A DNA stretch of 64,000 nucleotides, taken from NCBI RefSeq assembly GCF_000235625.1, contig NZ_AGTR01000032.1, positions 44,236 through 108,235 on the forward strand. Reading direction: 5' to 3'. Made by a program: the position numbers and the translations under genes. Below are positions 27,039 to 35,973 of this stretch, piece by piece. This stretch comes from Marinobacter manganoxydans MnI7-9. Lineage in GTDB: Bacteria; Pseudomonadota; Gammaproteobacteria; Pseudomonadales; Oleiphilaceae. Below the pieces are notes generated by a model. The model saw only the letters and a list, made by a program, of their open reading frames with translations, was not told the DNA's origin and did not search any database. Position 1 is the stretch's first letter; each line of letters starts with the position of its first letter.

Positions 27039-28346
27039 CTAGACGTAGAAGTCCAGCTCCTCCTGGGATTTCAGAAGATCCCGCATCTTGATCGGGTCGT
27101 CACCGAAAAAGAACACAAGCCCCCAGTGAGTACCAAAAGCGGATCGGTCCGGAACTGTTTCCTCGGCAGGGGCCACCAACTCGTGCGACTCGAAGTAAGG
27201 ATGCTCAATGCACTCTTTGGGCATTTCCAGCTTGCTCACCACGCGGCGTCTCGGATAAACACCGAAGCAGCCGGCATAACCTTTGGCATCGACCACTTCG
27301 CGGGGGAAGAAGGCATCGACCTCTTCCTTGGTGCTCTTGGGATCAAACACCAGCATGGAAGCCTGGTAGGCATTGAATCCATACGCGCGTTCAATCAATT
27401 CGAAGGCCTTGAACCCGGGTGGGCGATACGCAACTTCGCCAAAGTACATGGTGCCGTCGCTGGTTACGAAGTACTCCGGATGAATCAGACCGAACTGGAT
27501 ATCAAATGTTTTGACCAGCAACTCGATCTGCTTGGTGATTGCTTCGCGCCAGCTTTCAAGTTCCTTCGTGGCAGGAACAAATACCGAGTAACCCAGGGTG
27601 ACGTACTCTGAAATATTCAGGAATTTGATTTTGCCATCGTGGATCCAGGCCTCAACGGCGAATTCCCAGCCACTCAGGTGACTTTCCATGAGCAGGGGGT
27701 ATTCCTCGTCCGGAATCGTATCGATTTCTTCCAGAGTGCGGATCATGCGGTGACCCAGGCAGCCGGCTTTATCGAAGGCCTTCACGTGAATCGGATCGTC
27801 CGGGTCACCATCCAGTTTGAGCAGCGTCTGGTTAACCCGCTTCATGAAGCGAATGATGTCATCCTTTTCGTGGGCTTCTTCGAAAATCCCGACGCGAATA
27901 CCACCAAGCTGGGCCCGACGTTTCATCAGCGCCTTGTCCCGGAACAAAATGGATTGGCCGTACATACGCGGATTATTCAACAGAACAGAGTTGATCGCGC
28001 CTGACCATTCCACCGTTTCCTCGAACAATGGGATTGCGACATCCACGCCTTCGGCTTTCAGCTTTTCAGCGATTTCCATGGACCGATCGTTCAGGCGAAC
28101 AAAATCCCAGGGAATGAAGGGAATATTGTTGGCCGTGCAAAAATCGGCAGCCCAATCCGGGGCAACCACGATATAGCGGCGATCGAACTTCTGAGCCGCC
28201 TTGATCGCATTAATACTCCAGCCAAGAAGGGCAATATAGCCCTTGTTTGGGTCCTTGGGTGTTTCCGTTCCGAGAACCGAGTCCATGGAGGGATCGCGCC
28301 AGGCCAGCACTTCCTGCGACATTTTGGATTCCGGTATGATCGCCAT
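27039..28346 (-). CDS. Stand-alone ATP-grasp enzyme
   Basis: A 435-residue protein with the three-part ATP-grasp layout: an N-terminal Rossmann-like domain (YIALLGWSINAIKAAQKFDR, VVAPDWAADFC), the ATP-grasp lobe (LLKLDGDPDDPIHVKAFDKA, LLMESHLSGWEFAVEAWIHD, the VE..WI and FGLIHPEYFVTSDG strands) and the Mg-binding FGEVAYRPPGFKAFELIE, where the usual E-x-N-x-R is EVAYRPPG. Family members join a carboxylate to an amine or thiol with ATP. It is monocistronic with no biosynthetic neighbours, so neither substrate can be named. The AAAGG Shine-Dalgarno fits the ATG at 28346. Confidence 0.8.
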   Translation of the reverse strand: MAIIPESKMSQEVLAWRDPSMDSVLGTETPKDPNKGYIALLGWSINAIKAAQKFDRRYIVVAPDWAADFCTANNIPFIPWDFVRLNDRSMEIAEKLKAEGVDVAIPLFEETVEWSGAINSVLLNNPRMYGQSILFRDKALMKRRAQLGGIRVGIFEEAHEKDDIIRFMKRVNQTLLKLDGDPDDPIHVKAFDKAGCLGHRMIRTLEEIDTIPDEEYPLLMESHLSGWEFAVEAWIHDGKIKFLNISEYVTLGYSVFVPATKELESWREAITKQIELLVKTFDIQFGLIHPEYFVTSDGTMYFGEVAYRPPGFKAFELIERAYGFNAYQASMLVFDPKSTKEEVDAFFPREVVDAKGYAGCFGVYPRRRVVSKLEMPKECIEHPYFESHELVAPAEETVPDRSAFGTHWGLVFFFGDDPIKMRDLLKSQEELDFYV

Positions 28347-28571
28347 AAGTTAACCTTTTATATTCGAAATAACGCAAAGGGCATTGGCAACAACCCGATG
28401 CGTCAGACCAGAGTGTCCCAGCCAAACGCGGAAATTAGTTTCCATACACAACAATCTAGACCCTTACAGGCCAGGAAGCGAGCCTGTCCCTCCACTATCA
28501 AGACGATTGCGAAAGGATCTCGAGTCAAAAGATGCAAGCATCCAAAGGCCTGCCTGCAGAGATTTTCCGTT

Positions 28572-29720
28572 TTATCCCCGCAGCCTGTAGAAGGGTTCGA
28601 GAACCGGCTTCAATCCTTTTGCATCGTCAATGAACAGCTGCAGATGCGGGAAGGGAATCTCTATACCGGCGGCATCCAGGGCTTCTTTCATCTGCTCGAG
28701 AATATCGGCCATGATTCTGGGCCGAACATCCAGGTTATCCGGCGTTATCCACACTTTGACTTCGAGGTTCACTGACGAATCACCGAGGCTTTTGAGCAAA
28801 ACACGGGGCTCCATGCCAGCGCCCTGCAAAACTTCGGGATGTGCCAGCAAAACCGGCATCAGCACTTCCCTCGCCGCCTTCGCAGATTCCTTGTAAGCAA
28901 TCCCCACGGGAATATTCAGGCGTGTCACGCCCTCTGCGCTGTAATTGATGATATCCGTGGAGGCAACACTGTCGTTTGGAATCATCGTGAAGATATTATC
29001 CCGGGTTCGCAGCCAGGTGGTTCGCAAGGCAATCTTCACCACTTTGCCTTCCTGTCCGTTGATGGTGACCCAATCACCGATTCGAAAAGGCCTTTCAATG
29101 AGCAGGGTGATTCCCGCAATGAAATTGGAGAGAGTGGATTGCGCTGCAAAACCAACGGCAATACCGACGATGCCCAGACCGGCGATAATCGACACCACAT
29201 CGAAACCGAACTGGGCAAGCACCGTCACCACCGCAAGGGTTGCGGCGATAACCGCAAACAGATTCTCGACCAGTTGCCGGATGGAAGGATCCATTCGATA
29301 GCGTGAAGTGCCTTCCTTGATCAGACGCCGGAAAACTACCCAGACCACGTAGAAACCGAGGACCATGAAACCTGCCCTCGCCATCGCCTTGAGAACCTCA
29401 GGAGAAACCCCGAATTGCGCAAGAATAACTATCAGCGCACCCAACCCGGCCAGATAGCGCAGGCCGCTGCGCATCTGGATGTAAAGAGGGGTTTTGGTTC
29501 GCCGCTCACCAAGACCCAGCCTGATGGCAGCGATCAGAATCAGATAAACGCCCAGGAAGACGCCAAGGTAGATTACAGAGACCAGCAGCTGGCCAAGTAC
29601 CTGTACCAGCAACGCCCCCCAGTCGAGATTCTCGCCTGACACTGCCTGAAAGGCATCGCCAAGATTTCGACGGAGCTGCTCAATCAAATCTGCACCGAAT
29701 GATTCCATCATGATCTGCAC
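28572..29720 (-). CDS. mscS: MscS-family mechanosensitive channel
   Basis: A 382-residue small-conductance mechanosensitive channel that releases solutes on hypo-osmotic shock. There are about four N-terminal transmembrane segments (35-65, 85-105, 115-135, 150-180), then the pore helix GLGIVGIAVGFAAQSTLSNF and the beta-domain entry RPFRIGDWVTINGQEGKVV. The C-terminal alpha/beta domain ends in IEIPFPHLQLFID, as in the family. One N-terminal helix more than E. coli MscS. Monocistronic. Confidence 0.93.
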   Translation of the reverse strand: MQIMMESFGADLIEQLRRNLGDAFQAVSGENLDWGALLVQVLGQLLVSVIYLGVFLGVYLILIAAIRLGLGERRTKTPLYIQMRSGLRYLAGLGALIVILAQFGVSPEVLKAMARAGFMVLGFYVVWVVFRRLIKEGTSRYRMDPSIRQLVENLFAVIAATLAVVTVLAQFGFDVVSIIAGLGIVGIAVGFAAQSTLSNFIAGITLLIERPFRIGDWVTINGQEGKVVKIALRTTWLRTRDNIFTMIPNDSVASTDIINYSAEGVTRLNIPVGIAYKESAKAAREVLMPVLLAHPEVLQGAGMEPRVLLKSLGDSSVNLEVKVWITPDNLDVRPRIMADILEQMKEALDAAGIEIPFPHLQLFIDDAKGLKPVLEPFYRLRG

Positions 29721-29875
29721 GACACCTTTGCTGTCCGTACATCAAGTAAAGGCGCGAATGGCATTTTGCTCAAATGCCGATCCGAGCCTCTTTGAAGCGT
29801 ATGTGCAAGTTACATTGACTGGTCACTCTGCAAGGTGCTCAATATAAGAACGACGACCTTGTGGAGGAGATAACG

Positions 29876-30061
29876 ATGAAATGAATTGTGCTCGCAGTAA
29901 TTGTCGCGATCATCGCCGTCTGGCTGTATCGGGGCAAACGCAAAAACTATATTGAAGATCCTGATGTGAAAACATTCGATGAGAAAGACTACTACCTCAC
30001 ATCGAATGACAACGCCTCAGATGACGAGTCCTCCCCCGATCAGAGCAATCCTCGTCACTGA
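29876..30061 (+). pseudogene. Small membrane protein with TGA at codon 3
   Basis: After a strong GGAGGAG (29863-29869) and ATG at 29876 the frame reads Met-Lys-stop (TGA, 29882-29884), then runs open for 58 codons: IVLAVIVAIIAVWLYRGKRK, a clear transmembrane helix with basic flank, and a very acidic tail ending at TGA 30059-30061. TGG in place of TGA would give a perfect 61-residue small membrane protein. Alternatives are initiation at GTG 29888 (18 bases from the Shine-Dalgarno), or a sequencing error. Not recognised as a family. Confidence 0.6.
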
Positions 30062-30069
30062 GATGGGCG

Positions 30070-30228
30070 TTACTTTTTCAGGCTGATCTGCTTTGAACCC
30101 GTGGGGGATACTTGTCCGCTTTTGCCCTTGCCGACGTATTCCACAGATCCGCCCGCTTTCAAAAACGCGGCTGTCTGTTCTTCAATGGCAGCAGAAGTCA
30201 GGGTTACTTTCTCGGGTTTCTTGCTCAT
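30070..30228 (-). CDS. Small basic protein, 52 residues
   Basis: ATG at 30228 to TAA at 30070. The protein starts MSKKPEKVTLTSAAIEEQTA and continues AFLKAGGSVEYVGKGKSGQV. It is basic, with a short helix then FLxxGGxVE. That helix-plus-GG pattern resembles the middle of SutA-type RNA-polymerase-binding proteins (EEFLxRGGKVxE), but the similarity is short and could be chance. It converges on the preceding 29876 gene with eight bases between stops. Confidence 0.6.
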   Translation of the reverse strand: MSKKPEKVTLTSAAIEEQTAAFLKAGGSVEYVGKGKSGQVSPTGSKQISLKK

Positions 30229-30308
30229 AGTGATATCCAGGTCGGGATGGCTTAATTAATATCGTAAGCCTTCCATTATACCTGAAGTGGCTAAAAATTG
30301 TTCGCTCC

Positions 30309-30644
30309 CTATAGACTGCGCGCTTCACGCGCCTCAGCCAGGCTCCCCTTGTTCTCAACATTTGTATAACCGGCACGCTCCAGAGCCGATTTTGCTTTAC
30401 CTGCCCTGTTGCCACTGCGGCAATAAAGATTAATCTCGGTGTCTTTATCCGGGAACCTCTCGGTAACCTCCGCAACGATCTGGTCATGCGGAATCAGCGG
30501 GTCTCCATCTATGTGGCTTTGCCGGTGTTCCGCCTCTGTGCGGACATCGATCCACACGGGCTTCGCGTGCGCTACTATCGGTGCCAGCGCAAGTGATAGC
30601 AGGATTAGCACCGCTTTCACTGAAAAAGACACTCTCATAACCAA
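30309..30644 (-). CDS. Periplasmic single-domain rhodanese (PspE-like)
   Basis: A 111-residue protein with a signal peptide (KAVLILLSLALAPIVAHA, cut near residue 27) and one rhodanese domain: PVWIDVRTEAEHRQSHIDGD, DTEINLYCRSGNRAGKAKSA with the active-site Cys in LYCRSGNR. Like PspE, it would carry sulfur or act on thiosulfate in the periplasm. Monocistronic and divergent from a small membrane protein. Confidence 0.9.
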   Translation of the reverse strand: MVMRVSFSVKAVLILLSLALAPIVAHAKPVWIDVRTEAEHRQSHIDGDPLIPHDQIVAEVTERFPDKDTEINLYCRSGNRAGKAKSALERAGYTNVENKGSLAEAREARSL

Positions 30645-30710
30645 CTTGCTCCCTATTTTGAGGCTCTACAATTAGTCTATACGGGTAAACTTACCGGAGG
30701 AGTTCACCGC

Positions 30711-30914
30711 ATGGAAACCGCTGACATCTTCCTGTCGCTGCTGTTCGGCTGCATCGGTTTCGCCTATTTCATGTATGGCCGGCGCAGGAAAAACATCGTC
30801 ACCCGCTACTGCGGCATTGCCATGATCCTGTATCCCTACCTGGCCAGCAGCGCCTGGGAGATGCTGGCAGTGGGTGTAGGGCTCATGGTTGTGCCACGGT
30901 TTGTCGAGTTATGA
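30711..30914 (+). CDS. Small two-helix membrane protein
   Basis: A 67-residue protein with hydrophobic segments at about residues 6-22 and 36-62 separated by the basic loop GRRRKNIVTRYCG. The ATG at 30711 is preceded by CGGAGG. It matches the general look of a conserved amino-acid-transport-like small protein common in proteobacteria (FGCIGFAYFMYGRRRKN), function unknown. Its stop is 24 bp from the stop of the convergent SRPBCC gene. Confidence 0.75.
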   Translation: METADIFLSLLFGCIGFAYFMYGRRRKNIVTRYCGIAMILYPYLASSAWEMLAVGVGLMVVPRFVEL

Positions 30915-30937
30915 ATAGTGTGGGCTCAGCTCAAGCT

Positions 30938-31372
30938 CTAGAGGCGCTCAATAGCCTTGAGCAAAGAGCTGAAGGCTCTGGAAAAGCTGCGCTCAGCCAA
31001 TCGGTCCATTACCCCACCCAGCAGCGGCACTTGCACATGCCCTTCAGAAACCCAGGTTACCCGGGTCTGTTCACCTTCTGCCTTAAAAACAATCTCTCCC
31101 TTCGTGTGCTGAACGGCGAACGGGCTCGATTTTTCAATTTGATAGTGCATTCGGTTTGGCCTCTCGAACCGGGTAATACGCTCAGTGAGTTCAAGCCGGC
31201 CCGCTCCGATAATTCTCAGGGCGCCAGTGCCATTTTTCTCGTCTCTACCCTCTTCAATCAGTAAAGACTTGCTGACCCCGGGAAACCGGGCATAGCGGGC
31301 GTGGTCGGAGATGGCTTCGAAGACTGACTCGATATCCTTCTCGAGAACTCGTTCGACATGAATGCGAAACAT
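30938..31372 (-). CDS. SRPBCC-fold protein (intact copy)
   Basis: A 144-residue START/polyketide-cyclase-like protein: MFRIHVERVLEKDIESVFEA, then the strand-rich core RYARFPGVSKSLLIEEG, RLELTERITRFERPNRMHYQ, and the long C-terminal helix DRLAERSFSRAFSSLLKAIE. Such proteins bind hydrophobic ligands. A decayed copy of its 5' end lies at 60385-60453, with 47 of 62 coding bases identical. A DUF1857 SRPBCC gene lies just upstream on the same strand, with 63 bp between. Confidence 0.85.
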   Translation of the reverse strand: MFRIHVERVLEKDIESVFEAISDHARYARFPGVSKSLLIEEGRDEKNGTGALRIIGAGRLELTERITRFERPNRMHYQIEKSSPFAVQHTKGEIVFKAEGEQTRVTWVSEGHVQVPLLGGVMDRLAERSFSRAFSSLLKAIERL

Positions 31373-31435
31373 GGCTACTCCTCAATAGTGGGCTCACAGA
31401 CAGGATACGCTCCCACTCCATCAAACGAGTGGGAT

Positions 31436-31903
31436 TTAGCAGAATACCCCTGTCTCGGCCAACTGCCGAATGATCTGAATCGTCTCAATGTCTGTGGCTA
31501 CATAGGCCTGTTCAAGATACTGGTCATAGGGCATCGAATCACCACGGTTCTCGATGCTCGCTGTTTCATACCGGAAACGGACAAACAGTGATGCCGGCTC
31601 GGGCTCTTCGATATCCATGACAAGTGTTGCGGCCGGGAGGGTGGCCGTTGGCTGAGTCCGGCACTCTATCCTCGCCTCGTGCCAGAAAGTAACTTCATCG
31701 ACCACCTGCAGTCCCGGCAGCTGGAGGCTACGCTTCAGGTAAGCCGGGCCCTGATCCAGAATCTCGTAATCATAGACACCAACGAGGAACTTGTCCGGGC
31801 GCCGGGCCCTGAGCACCAGCCCCTCCCACACCTGGAATCGGGTCAGAACCGGTAGCTCTGGCTTGGTCAGGTCGTTTATCTGAACGATATGCTCGAACGT
31901 CAT
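31436..31903 (-). CDS. DUF1857 (AtaL-like) SRPBCC protein
   Basis: A 155-residue SRPBCC-fold protein of the AtaL-like/DUF1857 group: FEHIVQINDLTKPELPVLTR, QVWEGLVLRARRPDKF, DEVTFWHEARIEC and SLFVRFRYETA. The ATG at 31903 has an ideal AAAGGAGG; the frame extends to 31990 but the extra 29 residues look non-coding. It is the first of two adjacent SRPBCC genes on the minus strand. Function unknown. Confidence 0.85.
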   Translation of the reverse strand: MTFEHIVQINDLTKPELPVLTRFQVWEGLVLRARRPDKFLVGVYDYEILDQGPAYLKRSLQLPGLQVVDEVTFWHEARIECRTQPTATLPAATLVMDIEEPEPASLFVRFRYETASIENRGDSMPYDQYLEQAYVATDIETIQIIRQLAETGVFC

Positions 31904-32105
31904 CTGGCCTCCTTTCGGGTGCATCGCAAGGCACGGTTTCAATCGCTCGCTTTTTTGCGATGAATGCCGGGTTATTAAAGTCCGATTCACGGTTTGGGTA
32001 CGCGTTTAAAAAGTTAACAGTCTACAATTCAAAAGGATGACCACTGATATGGTCCCAGTGCAAACTGATAGTCAAATAATTCGTAAAAGGGAACTTTAAA
32101 TCCCA

Positions 32106-33914
32106 GTGAACTATCGCCAACTCTTTCTTGCTCTGATCCTCGGAATCCTCGCCCTTGCGCTCTGGTTGAGCCCAGAGTTCAAACAGATTGCCGCCGGCGT
32201 TGCCATTTTTCTGTTCGGCATGCTCTCGCTGGAGAACGGGTTTCGCCAGTTTACCGGTGGTTTTCTCGAGAGCGTGCTGCGTCGTACAACCGATACGATT
32301 CCGAAAAGCCTCGGTTTTGGCATCGTCAGTACCGCCATCATGCAGTCCAGTTCCCTGGTATCGGTGATCACGATCTCGTTTTTGAGCGCCGGCTTGCTTC
32401 CGCTGATCACGGGTATCGGCATTATCTTCGGCGCCAATCTTGGCACCACGACCGGCGCCTGGTTATTCGCCACCATCGGTATGAAAATGAGCCTTTCGGC
32501 CTTTGCCTTGCCGATGCTTGTCTTTGGCGTGGTACTGAATTTTCAGCAACCACGAGCCTGGAAAGCCTTCGGTGCAATTCTCGCCGGGCTCGGGTTTCTG
32601 TTTCTCGGTATCGATTTCATGAAGGCGGGCTTCGAAAGCTATCAGTCGGCTGTCGATCTGCGCGAGTATGCAATGGACGGTATCTCAGGACTTCTTGTCT
32701 ACACAGGCCTCGGAATTCTGGCGACCGTCGTGATGCAATCCAGCCATGCGACGCTGGCGCTGACTCTGGCCGGTCTGGCCACGGGCCAGATTACCTACGA
32801 AAACGCTCTGGCCCTGGCCATTGGTGCAAATATTGGTACAACCGTCACCGCTCTGATCGGTGGTCTGGGTGCAAATATCACTGGCAAGCGTCTGGCAGGC
32901 GCCCATCTCCTGTTCAACGCGGTAACGGCGGTGATTGCCCTGGTGCTGATCGAGCCCCTGCGCTGGTCAGTGGATGCCCTGTCAGCCCTCATGTCGATCG
33001 CCGACGATGACTACACGGTCAAGCTCGCCGTATTCCACACCCTGTTCAACTGCCTTGGTGTTGCCATCATGCTGCCACTGATATCGAGAATGGCACGGGC
33101 ACTCGAGCGCTGGCTGCCAGAGCGAGAGGAAGAGGTCGCCGCACAGCCGCGGTACCTGAATCAGGCTGCGATGGACTCACCCGATAGTGCAAACGCGGCA
33201 GTGCGCAGGGAGGTCTGGCACCTGTTCGATCAAGCCTTCGTTATCCTTGCCCATGGTCTCCACCTGCACCGCGAAAATATTCGCCAGAGCGATGACCTTG
33301 AAGCGATGATTAACAATTCCCGGGAACGCATCGATATCGACATCGACCTGATCTACCGACAGCGAGTAAAACGCCTGTACAACGCCATTCTCGACTTTAT
33401 TTCCGGGCGAATGACCCGGGAGTCGCCGGCCAACTCCACCGAATCGCTTTATCGTCTTCAGCATGCTGCCGCGGAGATGGTCGAAGCCATCAAGCATGTC
33501 AAACACCTACGCAAGAATCTCACAATTTATATGGCGTCGGATAACGCCACGATTCGCAAAGAGTACAACGAGCTTCGACTGCGAGTCGCGATGGTACTGC
33601 GTGAGACCCATCGTTTTTACGAAGGCCGGTTTGAGGATGCCAGCGCAGCAATACTGGAGCTCGACGAGATCGCTGTGCGTGCACGAGTAGACCGCGAATC
33701 GATGGTCGGTCGTGTCACAAAACTCCTGGGTGCAAAACGGATTGATGCCGCCATGGCTACGTCTCTGCTAAACGACTCTGCCTACGCCAGCGAAACCGTC
33801 GATGCTATTCTGACAGGAACCCGCGAGCTCCTGACTGCCATGGATGTTGAAGCCGCTCGAACCACAGAGGAGCTGTCGGTGAGCGACGCAGGGCGGGCAG
33901 AAGTCATGCCATGA
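32106..33914 (+). CDS. Na/Pi cotransporter with C-terminal PhoU-like domain
   Basis: A 602-residue protein. The N-terminal 330 residues carry two Na/Pi-cotransporter repeats with the QSS motifs: STAIMQSSSLVSVITISFLS and ATVVMQSSHATLALTLAGLA, plus FGANLGTTTGAW and IGANIGTTVTAL. The rest is helical and PhoU-like (LHRENIRQSDDLEAMINNSR, IKHVKHLRKNL). It starts with GTG at 32106; an AGGGAA lies about 12 bases before. It takes up phosphate, or exports it in some members. A coiled-coil gene and a PiT carrier follow. Confidence 0.92.
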   Translation: MNYRQLFLALILGILALALWLSPEFKQIAAGVAIFLFGMLSLENGFRQFTGGFLESVLRRTTDTIPKSLGFGIVSTAIMQSSSLVSVITISFLSAGLLPLITGIGIIFGANLGTTTGAWLFATIGMKMSLSAFALPMLVFGVVLNFQQPRAWKAFGAILAGLGFLFLGIDFMKAGFESYQSAVDLREYAMDGISGLLVYTGLGILATVVMQSSHATLALTLAGLATGQITYENALALAIGANIGTTVTALIGGLGANITGKRLAGAHLLFNAVTAVIALVLIEPLRWSVDALSALMSIADDDYTVKLAVFHTLFNCLGVAIMLPLISRMARALERWLPEREEEVAAQPRYLNQAAMDSPDSANAAVRREVWHLFDQAFVILAHGLHLHRENIRQSDDLEAMINNSRERIDIDIDLIYRQRVKRLYNAILDFISGRMTRESPANSTESLYRLQHAAAEMVEAIKHVKHLRKNLTIYMASDNATIRKEYNELRLRVAMVLRETHRFYEGRFEDASAAILELDEIAVRARVDRESMVGRVTKLLGAKRIDAAMATSLLNDSAYASETVDAILTGTRELLTAMDVEAARTTEELSVSDAGRAEVMP

Positions 33915-33952
33915 CGAATTCCGATTAAGCTTTAAACAGAGAGGACGGAACA

Positions 33953-34198
33953 GTGGGTTTCAAGGATCTTGTGGCGAAGCTTGACGATATTCTGGGCGAC
34001 CATGACAAGGGTAAGTCCCTGGAGCTTGAGGAACTGAAGCGGCTTGAAGAGCGGCTGGTGGAGAAACAGGAGAAATACCGCGACCGACTGACTTCCGGCG
34101 CCCCGGGGGAAACACCCGCTCAAACAGAAGTTCGCCTGCGAGTCGTTGAGGCGCAACTTGCCAAACTGAGAGAGCTTATGGAAGAAGCATCCCCCTGA
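33953..34198 (+). CDS. Small coiled-coil protein between phosphate carriers
   Basis: An 81-residue soluble, highly charged helical protein starting with GTG at 33953 (GAGAGGAC upstream). Residues 20-45 (LELEELKRLEERLVEKQEKY) and 58-78 (EVRLRVVEAQLAKLRELMEE) have heptad leucines and predict coiled coils. It lies 38 bp after the Na/Pi carrier and its 3' end overlaps that of the convergent PiT gene by 23 bp. Not a named family to me; location suggests a link to phosphate uptake. Confidence 0.7.
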   Translation: MGFKDLVAKLDDILGDHDKGKSLELEELKRLEERLVEKQEKYRDRLTSGAPGETPAQTEVRLRVVEAQLAKLRELMEEASP

Positions 34199-35747
34199 TC
34201 GTGAAGAAAAGCATAGCCGCTAACAGTCCCGATAATGGAACGGTGACAATCCAGGCAGCCACAATCCTGAACACCGCTGATCGCTTTACCAGCTCCTGGC
34301 GATAAACCTTTTTCAGACCCTTGCGATCGCTTTTCGAGATCGGTGCCGTGCCACCATTATTCCTCTTGAGGTTCTGTAGAATTTGCCCCTTCTCCTCGAA
34401 GGAAGCTTCCTCGAACTCCTCCAGCACCCGCTCTACTTTCTCCCGGTCCTCTCCGGCATAGTGCGCCTCGATCTCATCAATCTTCTGGCGATAGGTCGTT
34501 TTGAGATGTTCGCGCAAAAAGCCAACGCCAAACACACCCCCTATCGCAATATGCGTTGAGCTCACCGGAAGGCCTAACTGACTGGCAACGATAACCGTAA
34601 CCGCCGCAGCCATCGCTACGCAGAAAGCCCGCATCCGGTCGAGCTCCGTTATTTCCGAACCTACCGTGCGTATGAGCTTGGGGCCAAACAGTGCCAGGCC
34701 AAGCGCGATACCAAGTGCACCCACCAACAACACCCAGCTGGGAATCGCGGCCTTGGACGCTATTCCGCCCTGAAGCACGGCTTCATTGATCGCGGCCAGC
34801 GGGCCGACTGCGTTGGCAACGTCATTCGCGCCGTGGGCAAAGCTCAGAAGCGCGGCCGCAAAAATCAGCGGGATAGTAAAAAGGCCATCAACGCCCGCCT
34901 TGCTGTTTTCCACCTCGGCGGAGTGGCGGTGAATCAACCATTTTGTAAGCCACCACACGATGGCTCCGACGATTGCCCCCAACCCAACGGCGGGGAGTAA
35001 CCCGATCTCGACAATCTTGCTTAATCCCTTCAACGCCAGATAGGTCGAAAAGACCCAGGCCATGATTGCAACGAACAGGGGAACGTTGTGTTTCGCAGCT
35101 TGGGCAATATCCCGCTTGTAGGTAATCCGGCGCTTGATAAGGTATAGAGACAAGGCTGCAATGGCACCGCCAAGCACCGGGGAAATAACCCAACTGGCAG
35201 CGATCTGGCCGAACTGGCCCCAATCAACAATGCCCGAGCCTCCGGCAGCGATGCCCGCACCCATAACACCACCAACAATTGAGTGTGTCGTGGAGACTGG
35301 CGCGCCTACGTATGTGGCAACATTCAACCACAGTGCAGCAGCCAGCAAAGCGGCTATCATGAGCCAGATGAAGGTGTCGGCATCGCCAATCAGGGCAGGA
35401 TCAATAATCCCCTTTTTTATCGTGCTCACCACATCGCCACCGGCGATAAGCGCGCCGCTGGCCTCAAAGATCGCGGCAATGGCGATTGCACCCGCAAGCG
35501 TAAGAGCCTTGGAACCGACGGCAGGGCCTACGTTATTGGCGACATCGTTTGCGCCAATATTCATCGCCATGTAGCCGCCGATCATGGCCGCTGCCACCAG
35601 CATGACCATGTTTGGCGCATCCGCCCCTATCGAGCGGACATACAACATGATGCCGACAATGAAGATCACGGCCACACCGAGGCGAAGCACCTCGGCGCGC
35701 CCATAACGGGTTGCCCGTTCTATGGCATTGATCTGCTCCAGCTCCAT
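34176..35747 (-). CDS. Inorganic phosphate transporter, PiT family
   Basis: A 523-residue PiT carrier (cation-coupled low-affinity phosphate uptake). The two signature repeats are MNIGANDVANNVGPAVGSKA (about residue 62) and FAHGANDVANAVGPLAAINE (about 310), with the paired APVSTTHSIVGGVMGAG and LPVSSTHIAIGGVFGVG. A cytosolic insert of about 70 residues (REHLKTTYRQKIDEIEAHYA onward) precedes the last transmembrane helix. It is convergent with the Na/Pi operon, giving two different phosphate carriers side by side. Confidence 0.95.
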   Translation of the reverse strand: MELEQINAIERATRYGRAEVLRLGVAVIFIVGIMLYVRSIGADAPNMVMLVAAAMIGGYMAMNIGANDVANNVGPAVGSKALTLAGAIAIAAIFEASGALIAGGDVVSTIKKGIIDPALIGDADTFIWLMIAALLAAALWLNVATYVGAPVSTTHSIVGGVMGAGIAAGGSGIVDWGQFGQIAASWVISPVLGGAIAALSLYLIKRRITYKRDIAQAAKHNVPLFVAIMAWVFSTYLALKGLSKIVEIGLLPAVGLGAIVGAIVWWLTKWLIHRHSAEVENSKAGVDGLFTIPLIFAAALLSFAHGANDVANAVGPLAAINEAVLQGGIASKAAIPSWVLLVGALGIALGLALFGPKLIRTVGSEITELDRMRAFCVAMAAAVTVIVASQLGLPVSSTHIAIGGVFGVGFLREHLKTTYRQKIDEIEAHYAGEDREKVERVLEEFEEASFEEKGQILQNLKRNNGGTAPISKSDRKGLKKVYRQELVKRSAVFRIVAAWIVTVPLSGLLAAMLFFTIRGMLLP

Positions 35748-35973
35748 CAGCCTACCGCCAAGGTGTCCATCATTGGTGCGATAACCGGTGACTTACCGTT
35801 CGCTTCAATACAATGTAGACCAAAGCCAGAAAATTTTGACCGGTTTTGCGCACGGCGAAGGAGCCGACAATAGCCAGCGGGCCGTCAGATTGAAGTTTTG
35901 AATATCGGGATTGCGTCTAGCCTGTGCAGGATGTGTTTAACTATAACCAACCATTACCAGAGGATAGTCTTTC

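Noticed and set aside
29814-29847. TTGACT and TATAAG as a promoter before the 29876 small gene
   Set aside because: The spacing is about 22 bases, too long for a normal promoter.
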